The notes beneath the pieces are model-generated. The model was given only the letters and a program-made list of their open reading frames with translations, ran no database searches and was not told the DNA's origin. The position numbers and the translations under genes were made by a program. From Larix kaempferi (Eukaryota > Streptophyta > Pinopsida > Pinales > Pinaceae), in assembly GCA_027924585.1 (NCBI GenBank), contig BSBM01000321.1, forward strand, positions 1,873,001 through 1,937,000: a stretch of 64,000 nucleotides of DNA. The letters are read 5' to 3'. Positions 1 through 10,750 of the stretch are shown piece after piece; the first letter of the stretch is position 1; every line of letters begins with the position of its first letter.

Positions 1-790
1 TGCCCTTCTCCTATGCCATTCATGATATGATTTGCACAAATTTTAAATGAGCATAACCCATTGTATTTATTTGGGAGAATGACATATAATATATTAACTA
101 TGAACATATAATATTAATTATGTTGCCAACTAATGTATGTGGATAAGATCAAAAAGGTAGTTGGTTGAATTCATTTTGGTGTTCAATTATGAAAGTTGAA
201 CCAATGGTGAGAGACCATATCAGGTACCGATATTTAGCTTGTGTGACAGTCTCTATGTTAAAGTCCTCTCATTACTAATATATAATGGGCATAGAATCAT
301 GGATTGGAAAAAAAATGTTATGACAAATGGTCACCTTGCTCTATATAAATAAAACCTAGGACAAATAAGGGGGTCTTCATCTGCTTAGAATGAGAAATAT
401 AGACATGAAATGGAACACCTCAACCCATTGGCAAACTTAAAACACATCAACTATTTAGAATGTTGGGGTTCGAATTTCTGTATACCCGTGTGATGGGAAT
501 CTTTTAGAAGAAGTCCCAACTCTCAATTCTTTGGCTTAGAGGCCAGTTTCAAAGTGTGCATTAGACAAGTGGCAATAAGAAGTCAAAACCATGGCTGGGC
601 CATAGGATCATGTGTGAAATTGGGGATTGGTAGGTTTTTCACATCTAATTTGTTTAAATATAAAATTTTCCCATGGGAAACTTAAATTAAAGAAACCTCT
701 ATCAAAACAGAGAAAACTTTATAGATAATATGCATAGACCAATACCATCTTTGAATTACTGGTGAAATTAAGTCATTGCCCATATTAACA
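1..790. other. Intergenic sequence, no gene seen
   Basis: This stretch is AT-rich and I see no convincing coding frame in it. A sequence resembling a polymerase III B box (ggttcgaattt, about 466-476) hints at an old tRNA-derived element, but no good A box is present. Confidence 0.5.
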
Positions 791-1998
791 TTAAATAAAA
801 TGATTTTGGAGTTCGTTACCTCCACATTTTTTACACTCATATATATTTGTGCTCGATGTGCTCTGTATAGTTTCCTTAATGGCATCCTAGAACTTGTGTG
901 TTGTAGTAGACCTACAACTGTCCACCAGATCACAAAGAGATGTGCCATTCTCAAAGAATATGAAATCGCTGGGTCTCTTCGCTCCACTTCCAGCATGCTT
1001 TTCAAAATTGGAAATGGTGAATTGCTAATAAAAACATCCACATCGTTGTGCAAATATTAGAAATGGCACAATTCAACTGAATATCTAATTATTATAAAGA
1101 ATTAATCACCTAAAACTGTTTCAGCGTCAGGAAATGTCTTCCAAACTCACCTGTTTTCCTTCAGATATTCTGCAAAGGCATTCGATTACAATCCCTCTAA
1201 TCATGTCATTGAGCCGCTAAACAAGCAACAAATACAAAAAAACGACTACACTTTCAGAAAAATTGTATAATATACCCCTAGACAGCTGTCTATGCATAAT
1301 AGTGTATATGAAACCCACAGAATATCCAAGACTTGCCATATTCCCTCCCTGGGACAAATAGTGAACTTTGGCTCCTTCCAGTAGACCTGTTGAAAGTAAC
1401 ATTTTAGTGCTTGTTGGTTGGTACATCTGTGAATATTTTCTCTTTCACTGGTGTTCTAGCAGCAAAGGAAGCCTGCTTGAAAGTACATTCTGTTGACACA
1501 TTCCTACTAAATTTTATCTGTTTATTGTTAGGCATATGAATTCCCTCAATCCGAACTGAAACATTAGTTTCAGGTGTACTTGTGCCCCCACCATTTTCTT
1601 TGAACTTATCAGAACTTTGATTCCCTACTTCCATGTGATCATTTTTCTCATAGAATTGATCAAGTTTGCCATGTTCAGTCAGACTCTGTAACTCTTAAGC
1701 TTTCCAATTTTGAATTAAAACTCCATCCCTTGAAGATGTCCTAGAGCATCCATCCTGTGCAATACCATGAATCTTAAATCCAATATTCCCTTCAGAGTAA
1801 TGAATCTGCAAGGAGTCGTCTGTAACATCACTAGAAACTACAGCAGTATCACCGACATTATATAAATTGATTAGAATATCTTTCTCTTTTGGAACAAAGT
1901 TGGACCGGTAATTATACACTTCTGCTAGTGCACTATGACCATTGACTTGGCTTTCCCTGTCACTACCCTCTGTTCTTTGCCTTCTATTGAGATGAAAC
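791..1998 (-). pseudogene. Decayed TDBD (Tify-domain-binding) / PHD-finger-type plant gene fragment
   Basis: Read on the minus strand from 1998 downwards. The first exon-like frame runs from about 1998 to 1404. It is one open frame apart from a TAA at 1695-1697, and it ends in KEKIFTDVPTN. A frameshift then leads into STKMLLSTGLLEGAKVHYLS, followed after another shift by a degenerate WIFCGFHIHYY. After a gap (probably an intron) the frame ending at 791 gives FEKHAGSGAKRPSDFIFFEN, GTSLCDLVDSCRS, an in-frame TAG at 887-889, then DAIKETIQS and YECKKCGGNE. This series (GLLxGxxVxY, GI.CxC, FExHAGS..KxPxxxIxxENGxSLxDV, then a Cys-rich start) is known from plant TDBD proteins that carry PHD fingers, the family that includes IDM1-like chromatin proteins. 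The PHD finger proper and any acetyltransferase part are absent. At least two stops and three frameshifts make it non-functional. The family call is from memory of the motif; the upstream exon is not recognised. Confidence 0.6.
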
Positions 1999-3485
1999 TA
2001 ATCCTCTCCAGCAGTCTCTACCTTGAAGTGTTTTTGCTTAGTGCCCATATTAGTCATTGGAGACATCAATCGTGTTATAACAAACCTGCACACAACTCAA
2101 GGGGTTAAAATTCCGAGAACGTGCTGGAAAAAACTTTATCGGCCACCCTCCAATACCATCAACATTCAAACACTGATATGCAGAAACAAGAACTTAACAG
2201 ACTTAGAAAAGTTCTGTAATAAAGACTTCTTTGCAAATGACAATCTCTATAACCATATGAGTCAAAAGCCAATAATAGTAAAATAAAATGTAGCTTCAGT
2301 CTGCTGCAAACAGTTCGGATGAGACCTCTTGGACATTGGTATCACACTGCACAAATGCTAAGAAGGATTGACTGGGTTGAACAAAAAGATGGGGACTGGC
2401 TAGTTATCTTTATAGAATCTGTGGCATATAATATATGTGTCCAAAACATTTCCATGATACATCAAAACTGAAGGTACACCACATTCCGATTACCTTGCAA
2501 CATGGGGGTCCCACTCGTCAACGTGGAGTTTGCTCTCATTAGCATCACAAATAGTGTAAAGAGGCTTCATAGCCAACCTCCAAGCTCACGTGATAGACTG
2601 ACTTGTGAGGCATTGGAGACCTAATAACTGCTATAGTTTATGCTCATCACGCATCTCTTTGCAGCCATGAATGCTAGAAACACCTCTCCCAAGCAATAGG
2701 TTTTCAGCAAGGGAACCTCCTCCTCCTTAAGCTTCATTGTTCCCTATCTCATTGGGTTGGCACCTCCCAATCATTTTCTTTTTTTTTCCTTCTTTTAAGT
2801 TATTTTTCCTCTGTTGTGTTCTTGCCTTCTCCTTATCTTAATTGAACTTTTACTTTCAATGAACATTAATATCTAAATTAACTTTAGTCAAAACTTCTTG
2901 TAATTTAGATAACTAGGGTAGCTTCATCCAAACCAGGGTCTTTATAGATCCCAAGGACTGACTTGAGAACATGGGCATTTGTCCTTAAGAAAAAGGACAA
3001 CGGCCTAATAGTGAAGTCATTTGAATTCAAAGTGTAACTCATGTTGCACTTCACCTAACTGAATTTGTCCATAACCCATTTTGCAAGGATAATCCTCTTA
3101 AACCGCCCGATCAATCTCCTGAGAATTCCAGAATGGTAGAGCCATTGAGAGAATCAATAATTTTCCAGGCGACATGGGGACTAGTATAACCACACCACAG
3201 AAGTTCTTTCCAAAGGAAAGTACCCAAAGGTGGACAGTTGGCTGAATGTTAAATTGATTTTGCATGCTTTATGTGTACTTTCAGATCCGATATCCAATGC
3301 TGTGTCAGCTATTGATTACTGATGTAATTTCCAGATCTGATTTGTGGGTTAGATCTTGCCGTAATGGCTGTTGAAATAATCTGACAGTTATGTATATGCA
3401 GTGTTTACACTCTGTATGTTGCCTATGGTGATTTATTGTTGCATAGTTTTAATTTGAGAAATACTTCTTATATTTACAATCATAC
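1999..3485. other. Intergenic sequence, no gene seen
   Basis: No supported gene. Open frames here are short and lack coding character. It could hold upstream exons or introns of the minus-strand pseudogene at 791-1998, but I cannot recognise any. Confidence 0.5.
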
Positions 3486-3560
3486 CCACTCAGGGATTTG
3501 AACCCGGGTCTCCACGTTAATATAAGTTGGATCACCTTGCTACTTGCTGATAGACCACAT
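3486..3560 (-). repeat. Possible tRNA-derived SINE head
   Basis: The minus strand contains ccgggttcaaatccctgag, with a close match to the polymerase III B box (GGTTCAAATCC). About 28 bases upstream is tagcaaggtga, which partly matches an A box. No poly(A) tail or flanking target duplication was identified, so this may be an old SINE or a chance match. Confidence 0.3.
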
Positions 3561-5230
3561 TCTTGTTGCATAGTTTGAAAGCGGTTTCCGGAGAAATCAG
3601 ATTCAGGATAGGGATGAAACATTTTGAGTGCAAATCTGTGGCCTTCTTTCAGGGCTGAAATTTGTCATAGTTGCAAGGCCCTGAAATTTCAACAAAAAGT
3701 TCACAGGCAGATGGTGAAGCAAATTTGGTTACTGCTTTGGATGACAGAGTACTTCGAATCATAGTTTCCATGCTCGAATTCAGTATGATACCAAAAAAAT
3801 AGATCGAAAATTTCCAATACACCAAAAAACATTGACAGTATACCTCTTTAATTGAGCAGTATACATATTAAAATTTGAGTTTGTTGAGCCTTTGGGCTTC
3901 CACATCCTCCCTTACAAATCCCAATGGATGCAAAATTCAACAGCAATCAGCCTCCGTGGACCTCGATCTGGGCACAGCATGGACATGATGAATGAGCATA
4001 GCAATTTTATGATTGAAATTTAATAATTTAATTCCCGTGTTCAATTTCAATGGTCAAAGATCATGGAAAACAGATTTCATACAATTTAAACCAAATAATT
4101 CGCGACTATAATGAATTATTGGAGAATTCTTTTATAGCCAATACGGCCAAATTTGGTAACTGTACCCCACTTATCTTCTGCAGTGAATGGAGTTACCTCT
4201 TTCAGCTCCTCTGTTCTGTACCAATTGATCTGTGTCTTGGTTTGTTGATAGTCACAGGCTTCTAGCCTTCAGATATTCAATACGAGCATGAAAATATCCA
4301 CCATGGATTTGCTTCCAAGTTCATGGCATTATCCCATTCGTTGACTAGATTAACCCAAGTTCATGATGTTAACCCATTTATAGTTTTAGTGTAGAGGGAA
4401 AAACAATTTGTATGTGACAACTTATGTAAAATGCAAATCTAATAAGTAAGATGGGAAAGTAAGTGAGAAAATTTAATACCGGAAAGGACTGGATGAATGC
4501 TGTCGAGACTACTGTTAAGAAAGAAACCAAGAGAAATTTTAACCTCATCAAATAAAACTTCAATCTGCTGTTAAAACAGGACGGGAAATAAAATAATTTT
4601 TAAGCAAAGAACAAAGCAGAAATTGCATAATTTGACAAATTAAACTAAAATGTTAAAAACCTCAATTATAAAGGTTTCACAATTTTCAATCTAATCCAAA
4701 TATGCTGCAAGGTTATCATCACAAGGTATAAAAGTATTGGTAGATTCCAGCCATGCTGCCGCATACACAAGAAGCATAACAGTACTGGCAGATTCCACTT
4801 ATGTTCACACATAAAGTCCAACAATCAGTCACTATTCATGGGGATTTCTTCCAGCAGCCCAACATTATTTCCATCAGCTGGTTTTTGGCAAATTTGTGCA
4901 GAACTCAATGATCTAACATTGACAGTTTCACTGCATATGTATGATGACTTGGTTTCCAGAAATAACAATTTTAAAATTACAAATCTCTAAAGCAGCTCAT
5001 ATGCATAATTTTGGCAATTGCATGCAGTACTAAGTAAAGTCACCAAACCTGACTCCGCACAAGACCAGCCTAAGGGCTGAAATTGACTTGTGGCTCAGCA
5101 AAACCAAGGGGTTGTCCCACTGAACACTTGGAAAATAGAAAACTATAAAAGATACACATAATTTCCAGAAACATAATATGTTGCATTGTAATTTTGTATG
5201 AAAGTATTGTAATCGCACATTTGGATATCC
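3561..5230. other. Intergenic sequence, no gene seen
   Basis: AT-rich DNA with only short, unconvincing open frames. Its last bases (AAAAT at 5231-5235, just beyond) form the left target duplication of the copia element. Confidence 0.5.
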
Positions 5231-5265
5231 AAAATTGTTGATTTTTTTCCTGAGCAGCATCGAGT

Positions 5266-5484
5266 GCCATTCTCTGGGAGAATGGAGACACCTGGTCAAT
5301 TACCAGGATATTGACCCAATCTAGGACTGGAAGCTCAACCTGGGGTTGAGAGCCATTCTCTGGGAGAATGGAGGCACCTGGTCAATTACCAGGATATTGA
5401 TCCACTCTAGGACTGGAAGCTCAGCCTGGGGCTGAGAGCCATTCTCTGGGAGAATGGAGGTACCTGGTCAGTTACCAGCATTTC
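5266..5484 (+). repeat. 86-bp tandem repeat made of three hairpins (U3 of 5' LTR)
   Basis: Copies begin at 5266, 5352 and 5438 (the last is partial). Each unit contains three perfect inverted repeats: ccattctc-tgg-gagaatgg (5267-5285), cctggt-caatt-accagg (5291-5307) and ctcaacc-tgg-ggttgag (5334-5350). In the second unit the third stem reads ctcagcc-tgg-ggctgag (5420-5436), so both sides changed together and pairing is kept. The same array is in the 3' LTR from 10775. Confidence 0.93.
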
Positions 5485-5899
5485 ACTGTAAGCCCTAGAC
5501 CGGGTCTGGGCAAGTGGTGTACTCCTCCACTTGGTCTTGGTGGCAACAGGAGGGTGAAGTAAAGCAATTAATTTATCTCCTTATGATGATGTGCTTGGAG
5601 TGGACATTAAGGCCTTGAAGAACGCCTGGATAACTTGTTGAAGATAAATGAAACCCAAGCATAGCTTGGCTTGGTCCACGAACCCACCATTTAGAAAGAA
5701 AAAAAATATATATATATTTATTTATTTATTTGTTATGAGTCGGCTCATTATTGAAAAAATAAAATGATGTAAATATGTGAAGGACAGGTGGACAGGTCGG
5801 CCTCATACTTATTTCTTTTTGGAGGACAAAATAAATAATAATAAAATGAATTAATTAATATGAGGACAGGTCGGCCTCAGTTAAGTGGAATTATTCCAC

Positions 5900-5907
5900 T
5901 ATAAATA
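5900..5907 (+). promoter_or_regulatory. LTR TATA box
   Basis: tataaata in the context ccactataaataaa, about 665 bases into the LTR; the same box is at 11416-11423 in the 3' LTR. It puts the probable transcript start near 5930 and divides U3 from R. Confidence 0.65.
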
Positions 5908-6213
5908 AAAAATGAAGCTCATCATTTTAACACACAATTTCGTGGTGTCTTTGAGGACAGTTCGTGGGTACAGATTGTGGGTATTTTTTCTGCTCCAAAA
6001 ATCAGCTCGTGGGTGACTTTTTCTGCTGGGTTTTACTCCTAAAAGAAGTTACAGTTTCATGCTTCTGTCTTCACTCTTTTACTGCTGGGTTTGCTGTTCA
6101 AATACCACTGAAACTTTCTACTGTATGCACCCGAGCCCAGCTAGGGCTTTTTCAGTGCAGCCGAGTTTTTTGTTCAGGGTCTGTCCCTAAATTTTAGCAG
6201 CCATTAAAAATAC

Positions 6214-6350
6214 CTACAGTTTATAGCAGTGTGTGCACAAGTTTACAGCAGTGTGTAAAGTTTACAACAGTGTGTGCACAAGTTTACAGCAGTGTGTGTA
6301 AAGTTTACAGCAGTGAGTGTACAGAGTTACAGCAGAAGGTGTGTACAGGT
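6214..6350 (+). repeat. Short tandem array (about 22 bp units) in R/U5 of the 5' LTR
   Basis: Repeated units of the form gtttacagcagtgtgtg with variable spacers (cacaa, taaa). The corresponding stretch of the 3' LTR (about 11731-11835) lacks one unit of about 22 bases, so the array has changed length since insertion. Confidence 0.85.
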
Positions 6351-6652
6351 CTACAGTGAACATCTACAATCATCTAGTGGCAGCTTGGAGCAGCAGTCAT
6401 AGTACAGGGCTCTTCTTGTTTGGTGAAACAATTTACACTTTGTTGTGAAGGCTTATCTCAGCCTGCTATTGTACAAACTCAGCTATCTCGTTTTGGAGAT
6501 AAATTATTATTAATTGCTTTGGGGTTTTTGTCCTTGAAAGGTTTCCCCGTGAAAAATACTGTGTTCTATTTTTTATGTGTATTTACAGTTAGCTATCTCT
6601 GCACTTTTTATATTTACAGTCTGCTACTGCTATCAATTCTTAAATTTTAACA

Positions 6653-6664
6653 TGGTATCAGAGC
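6653..6664 (+). other. Primer binding site (initiator methionine tRNA)
   Basis: tggtatcagagc follows the last LTR base directly. It is the usual plant copia sequence complementary to the 3' end of the initiator methionine tRNA, used to prime minus-strand DNA synthesis. Confidence 0.92.
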
Positions 6665-6742
6665 TCTGCTTGTAAAGCACATAGCATTTGAGCAGGTGGT
6701 TGTGTCTTACATAGACCTTGGGACAGTACAGACAAACCAGAG

Positions 6743-7000
6743 ATGGCCTCTTCTGCCTCTTTCAGACCAGAGGACAGGCTTGAGGGTTCAGCAAACTTTA
6801 ATTCATGGAAAGCAAGGCTTATGGCCACCTTGGAAGAGAATGACCTTGATGACTTAGTCATCAATGTTGTAGAAGAACCCACGTCAAACACAGGAAGGGC
6901 AGCATTCAAAAAGAAGCAAGCCAAGGCTAGGAGGATTATCTATGACTCAGTCAAGGAAAATATAATGCCTGCCATAACACCACTAAAGACAGCCAAGTAG
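6743..7000 (+). pseudogene. Copia gag, N-terminal part cut off by an amber codon
   Basis: The ATG at 6743 opens the gag-pol frame 90 bases after the primer site. It encodes a typical copia gag start: FNSWKARLMATLEENDL, then a region ending AKARRIIYDSVKENI and ITPLKTAK. TAG at 6998-7000 (codon 86) interrupts the frame, which then continues without a shift as CFDTLTNLYEKKAPSQKR. In relatives this position is normally a glutamate in AKExxDTL, so a single GAG to TAG change explains the break. I see no pseudoknot or other known read-through signal after the stop. Translated normally, this copy yields only an 85-residue capsid fragment. Confidence 0.85.
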
Positions 7001-7012
7001 TGTTTTGACACC

Positions 7013-10000
7013 TTGACAAATCTGTACGAAAAGAAAGCACCCAGTCAAAAGAGAGTCTTGAAAAATAGACTTCGTACATTGAAGATGGAAAAAGATGAAG
7101 GAGTGGCCTCCTTCTTCACAAACATTGCTCAGGTAAGAAATCAACTTTCTGCTATTGGGGTTACAGTAGATGATGATGACCTTGTACAAACTGTTTTTGA
7201 TGGTCTTCCAAGTTCTTGGGAAACGTTCTTAGCTTCTGTTAGTGGGCGTGAGACTCAGCCAGATTTTGAGAGACTTTGGCATGACTGTTTAGAAGAAGAA
7301 GGCAGAGTACAGAGCAGAACCAAGGGTCCTAAAGAAGGGAATCTTGCACTAGCAGCTAAAACCAAGAAACAATTCAAGAAGCCCTTCCCTCCCAAGAAGA
7401 AAGAGAACAAGCCACAAGGTAAGCAACTTGATATGTCACAAGTTAAATGTTTCAATTGTTTTAAGATGGGACATTATGCTAGGGACTATAGGCAGCCACA
7501 GAGAAGGCCCAAAAGAAAATTCCAAGCATCTACAGCTAAAGAAGAAGAACCAAAGAAGAAGAAAAATACGAAGTCTTCCAAGCAAGAAGAATCAAGAAAG
7601 GAATACTATTTGATTTGTGCCCTAGCAAAGTCCATCACCAACAGCACAAATTCTTGGTTGGTGGACAGTGGAGCCTCAAAACATATGACAGGTTCCCGTG
7701 AAGCCCTTACAAGCTACGGAAAGAAGAAGTTTGCCACTAAAGTAGAACTTGGAGATGACTCCACCTACAAAATTGAGGGAGTGGGTTCAGTCTCATTTCA
7801 ACTTGATTCAGGGACCATGTTGCACATTGAAGACATACTATATGTTCCAGGCTTGAAGAAAAATCTTCTTTCTGTTGCTGGCTTAGAAGACAAAGGCTAC
7901 AGAGTTATATTCATGGACAAAAAGGTTTTGCTGTGGTCAAAGAATGAAAGGTTGAGTGCAGCAGAATTGATTGGGGTTCAAGAGGGAGGCCTTTACAAGG
8001 CATTTGGGCACTCTACTCAAGCATTGGTTCACAGTACTATCAACCCTTGTGAGCTATGGCACCATAGGTTTGGGCACCTTCATTATGCAGCTCTCCCTGG
8101 TCTTCAAAAGATGGTTACAGGTCTGCCTGAGTTTTCTAATGAACATAGTGGTATTTGCAAAGGTTGTGCCCTTGGTAAAAATACCAAGAAGTTTTTTTCA
8201 AAAAGTAACAGCAGATCAAAAGGGATTTTGGATTTGATTCACTCTGACATTTGTGGACCCATGTCTTCACCTTCCTTAAGTGGTTGTTTATACTATGTAC
8301 TGTTCATTGATGATTACTCTCGTAAATCTTGGATTTACTTTCTAAAGGCTAAGAGTGAAACTTTTGATAAGTTCAAGGAGTTCAAGGCGCTGATTGAAAA
8401 TCAGACAGGAAGACACATTCGTATCTTGAGGTCAGACAATGGAGGTGAGTTTGAATCAAATGATTTTGATGATTTTTGCCAAGAAGTAGGGATCAAGAGG
8501 GAGTTGACTGTACCTTACAACCCCCAACAGAACAGGGTTGCAGAAAGGAAGAACAGAACAGTCTGTGAGGCTGCTAAAGCCATGTTGTGTGATCTAGATC
8601 TTCCTTTGTCTCTATGGGTTGAGGCTGCTGGTACAGCTGTCTATATTCAAAACAGAAGTCCTCATGCCATTTTGGGAGAAAAGACTACAGAAGAAGTCTT
8701 TACAGGTAAGAAACCTGCAGTTGACCACATGAGGATCTTTGGCACTCCAGTCTACATCCATGTGCCAAAAGAAAAGAGATTAAAGCTGGAGCCTTCCGGA
8801 AAGAAAGGCACATTTGTTGGGTACAGTGAAAATTCAAAAGCCTACCGTATCTATGTTCCTGGTCAAAGATACATTGAAATCAGCAGAGATGTGATATTTC
8901 ATGAGCAAGCTGTTTTCCGCCACTCTAAAGAGCTTTCAAAAGATGCAAAAGAATCTCTTTACAACATTCCAGACTCTCCTCATTCAGAGAATCAGAGGGA
9001 GGAAGAAGATGAACCTCATGCTTACTCAGAACCAGAGAGACCAGCTGAAGAACTACTTGAAGCTCCTCCTTCCAAGAGAAGACCTACTTGGGCAAGAGAA
9101 ATATTGCAAGCAGCAGAGAAGCATAAAGCTCCTTCTGGGACATTCAGAGAAAGCAAGAAGCCCCAGAAATACTCGGGTCTTATGAGTAAGCTCATTGATG
9201 CAGAGCCTTCTACATTCAAAGAAGCAGAGTCTCATCAAGTATGGATTGATGCCATGACAGAAGAATATAATTCCATTATGAAAAATGATGTGTGGGAAAT
9301 TGTTCCTCGACCAAAAGGGAAGCGTGTGGTAACTTCCAAATGGCTCTATAAAATTAAGCATGCTGCTGATGGCAGCATTGAGAAATATAAAGCAAGATTT
9401 GTGGAACGTGGTTTCTCACAAAAGGAAGGCATAGACTATGATGAAACATTTGCCCCTATTGCCAAGTATACCACCATCAGAACCATTATCTCCCTCGCTG
9501 CCGTCTTTGGATGGAAACTCCATCAAATGGATGTAAAGACAACTTTTCTTAATGGAGAAGTTGAAGAAGAGGTCTACATTGAGCAACCTGAAGGTTTTGT
9601 GACACATGAAATGCAGTCTCATGTGTGCAAACTAAAGAAAGCTTTGTATGGACTCAAACAGGCCCCAAGGGTCTGGTATGCTAGGATTGATCTTCACAGT
9701 TTGGGATTCTCCAAGAGCACTGCTGATTCCAACCTGTACTTTAAGGTTGTTCAGAACCATGTCTTGATCCTAGTTTTATATGTGGATGATCTGTTCCTCA
9801 CTGGAGAGGAGCAACTGATAGCTCAGTGCAAGAGGGTGCTTACTTCAGAACTTGAAATGAAGGATCTAGGACTCATGCACTATTTTCTTGGTTTAGAGGT
9901 CTGGCAGAAGCCAGATGAGATCTTTCTGTCTCAAGGGAAGTATACAGTTGATATCTTGCAAAGATTTGGAATGCATGACTGCAAACCCATGAGTGTACCC

Positions 10001-10750
10001 ATGACATCAAATCTAAAGAAGTTACGTGACTCAACTACTTCTTCACAGGCAGTGGATCCTACTCAGTATCGCCAACTTATTGGATCTTTGATGTATCTAG
10101 TGCATACGAGACCAGATATCTGTTATACTGTGAATGCATTGAGTCAGTTCATGTCCGTGCCGAAGCACATACACTGGATAGCTGCCAAACATGTGCTTAG
10201 ATATTTGCGAGGTACTATTACATATGAGCTCAGATATACCTCCAACAGTGGGGTAATGCTACTTGGACGTGCTGACTCCGATTGGGCTGGCAGTGCAGTG
10301 GACCGGAAAAGCACATCTGGGTACTGTTTTAGTTTGGGATCAGCCATGATCTCATGGTCCAGCAGAAAACAAGGTTCCTTAGCTCAGAGCACAGCTGAAG
10401 CTAAGTATATTGCTGCCAGTGATGCCTGCAGAGGAGCAGTTTGGCTTAGAAAGCTTCTCTCTGACCTGTTTGGTGGAAAGCTTGAACCAACTATTATCCA
10501 TTGTGATAATCAGAGTTGCATTAAGCTTTCAGAGAACCCTGTATTTCACGACAGGTCAAAGCACATTGAGATGAAGTACCACTTCATCAGAGATATGGTA
10601 CAGCAAGGTGCCATGAAGCTCCAGTACATCCGTACAGATGAACAGATTGCTGACATATTGACCAAGCCCCTGTCGTTGACAAAGCTTGTGCACTTTCGAG
10701 ACAAGCTTGGTATTGCAGAGAATGACCCTCTCGCTAAGAGAGAGTGTTGA
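7013..10750 (+). CDS. Copia gag C-terminus plus pol polyprotein (protease, integrase, RT, RNase H)
   Basis: 1,245 codons open in the same frame as gag. Numbering is from the ATG at 7013. The gag zinc knuckle is at 146-159 (CFNC, H154), but its last cysteine is tyrosine (codon 7487-7489), so metal binding is probably lost. Aspartic protease: WLVDSGASKHMT, catalytic D218. Integrase: zinc-binding H351, H355, C382, C385, then catalytic D412, D475 and E511 (a D-x35-E spacing). The usual PQQNGVAERKN reads PQQNRVAERKN, with Arg in place of Gly508. Reverse transcriptase: QMDVKTTFLNGE (D840) and YVDD at 923-926. RNase H: D1088 or D1090, E1129 and D1165 (HCDNQS). The frame ends in KREC, with its stop inside the first bases of the 3' LTR. 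The product is normally one polyprotein cut by its protease. The upstream amber codon means the true start (6743) cannot be used without read-through. Confidence 0.95.
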   Translation: MTNLYEKKAPSQKRVLKNRLRTLKMEKDEGVASFFTNIAQVRNQLSAIGVTVDDDDLVQTVFDGLPSSWETFLASVSGRETQPDFERLWHDCLEEEGRVQSRTKGPKEGNLALAAKTKKQFKKPFPPKKKENKPQGKQLDMSQVKCFNCFKMGHYARDYRQPQRRPKRKFQASTAKEEEPKKKKNTKSSKQEESRKEYYLICALAKSITNSTNSWLVDSGASKHMTGSREALTSYGKKKFATKVELGDDSTYKIEGVGSVSFQLDSGTMLHIEDILYVPGLKKNLLSVAGLEDKGYRVIFMDKKVLLWSKNERLSAAELIGVQEGGLYKAFGHSTQALVHSTINPCELWHHRFGHLHYAALPGLQKMVTGLPEFSNEHSGICKGCALGKNTKKFFSKSNSRSKGILDLIHSDICGPMSSPSLSGCLYYVLFIDDYSRKSWIYFLKAKSETFDKFKEFKALIENQTGRHIRILRSDNGGEFESNDFDDFCQEVGIKRELTVPYNPQQNRVAERKNRTVCEAAKAMLCDLDLPLSLWVEAAGTAVYIQNRSPHAILGEKTTEEVFTGKKPAVDHMRIFGTPVYIHVPKEKRLKLEPSGKKGTFVGYSENSKAYRIYVPGQRYIEISRDVIFHEQAVFRHSKELSKDAKESLYNIPDSPHSENQREEEDEPHAYSEPERPAEELLEAPPSKRRPTWAREILQAAEKHKAPSGTFRESKKPQKYSGLMSKLIDAEPSTFKEAESHQVWIDAMTEEYNSIMKNDVWEIVPRPKGKRVVTSKWLYKIKHAADGSIEKYKARFVERGFSQKEGIDYDETFAPIAKYTTIRTIISLAAVFGWKLHQMDVKTTFLNGEVEEEVYIEQPEGFVTHEMQSHVCKLKKALYGLKQAPRVWYARIDLHSLGFSKSTADSNLYFKVVQNHVLILVLYVDDLFLTGEEQLIAQCKRVLTSELEMKDLGLMHYFLGLEVWQKPDEIFLSQGKYTVDILQRFGMHDCKPMSVPMTSNLKKLRDSTTSSQAVDPTQYRQLIGSLMYLVHTRPDICYTVNALSQFMSVPKHIHWIAAKHVLRYLRGTITYELRYTSNSGVMLLGRADSDWAGSAVDRKSTSGYCFSLGSAMISWSSRKQGSLAQSTAEAKYIAASDACRGAVWLRKLLSDLFGGKLEPTIIHCDNQSCIKLSENPVFHDRSKHIEMKYHFIRDMVQQGAMKLQYIRTDEQIADILTKPLSLTKLVHFRDKLGIAENDPLAKREC
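10736..10744 (+). other. Polypurine tract
   Basis: aagagagag lies immediately before the 3' LTR, in the position where plus-strand DNA synthesis is primed. It is short and overlaps the last codons of pol. Confidence 0.75.

Larger units (their letters stand above)
5236..6652 (+). repeat. 5' LTR of the copia element
   Basis: 1,417 bp, beginning TGTTGATTTTTTTCC and ending CTTAAATTTTAACA. The left part (U3) has three copies of an 86-bp hairpin-rich unit and further inverted repeats. A TATA box lies at 5900-5907, and the right part carries a short tandem array. The frame at 5964-6197 is preserved in both LTRs only because the LTRs are copies, so I do not call it a gene. Confidence 0.95.

Noticed and set aside
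5964-6197. A 77-codon frame repeated at 11480-11740
   Set aside because: It is present twice only because it lies in the two LTRs of one element. It has no recognisable domain and lies in the R/U5 region.
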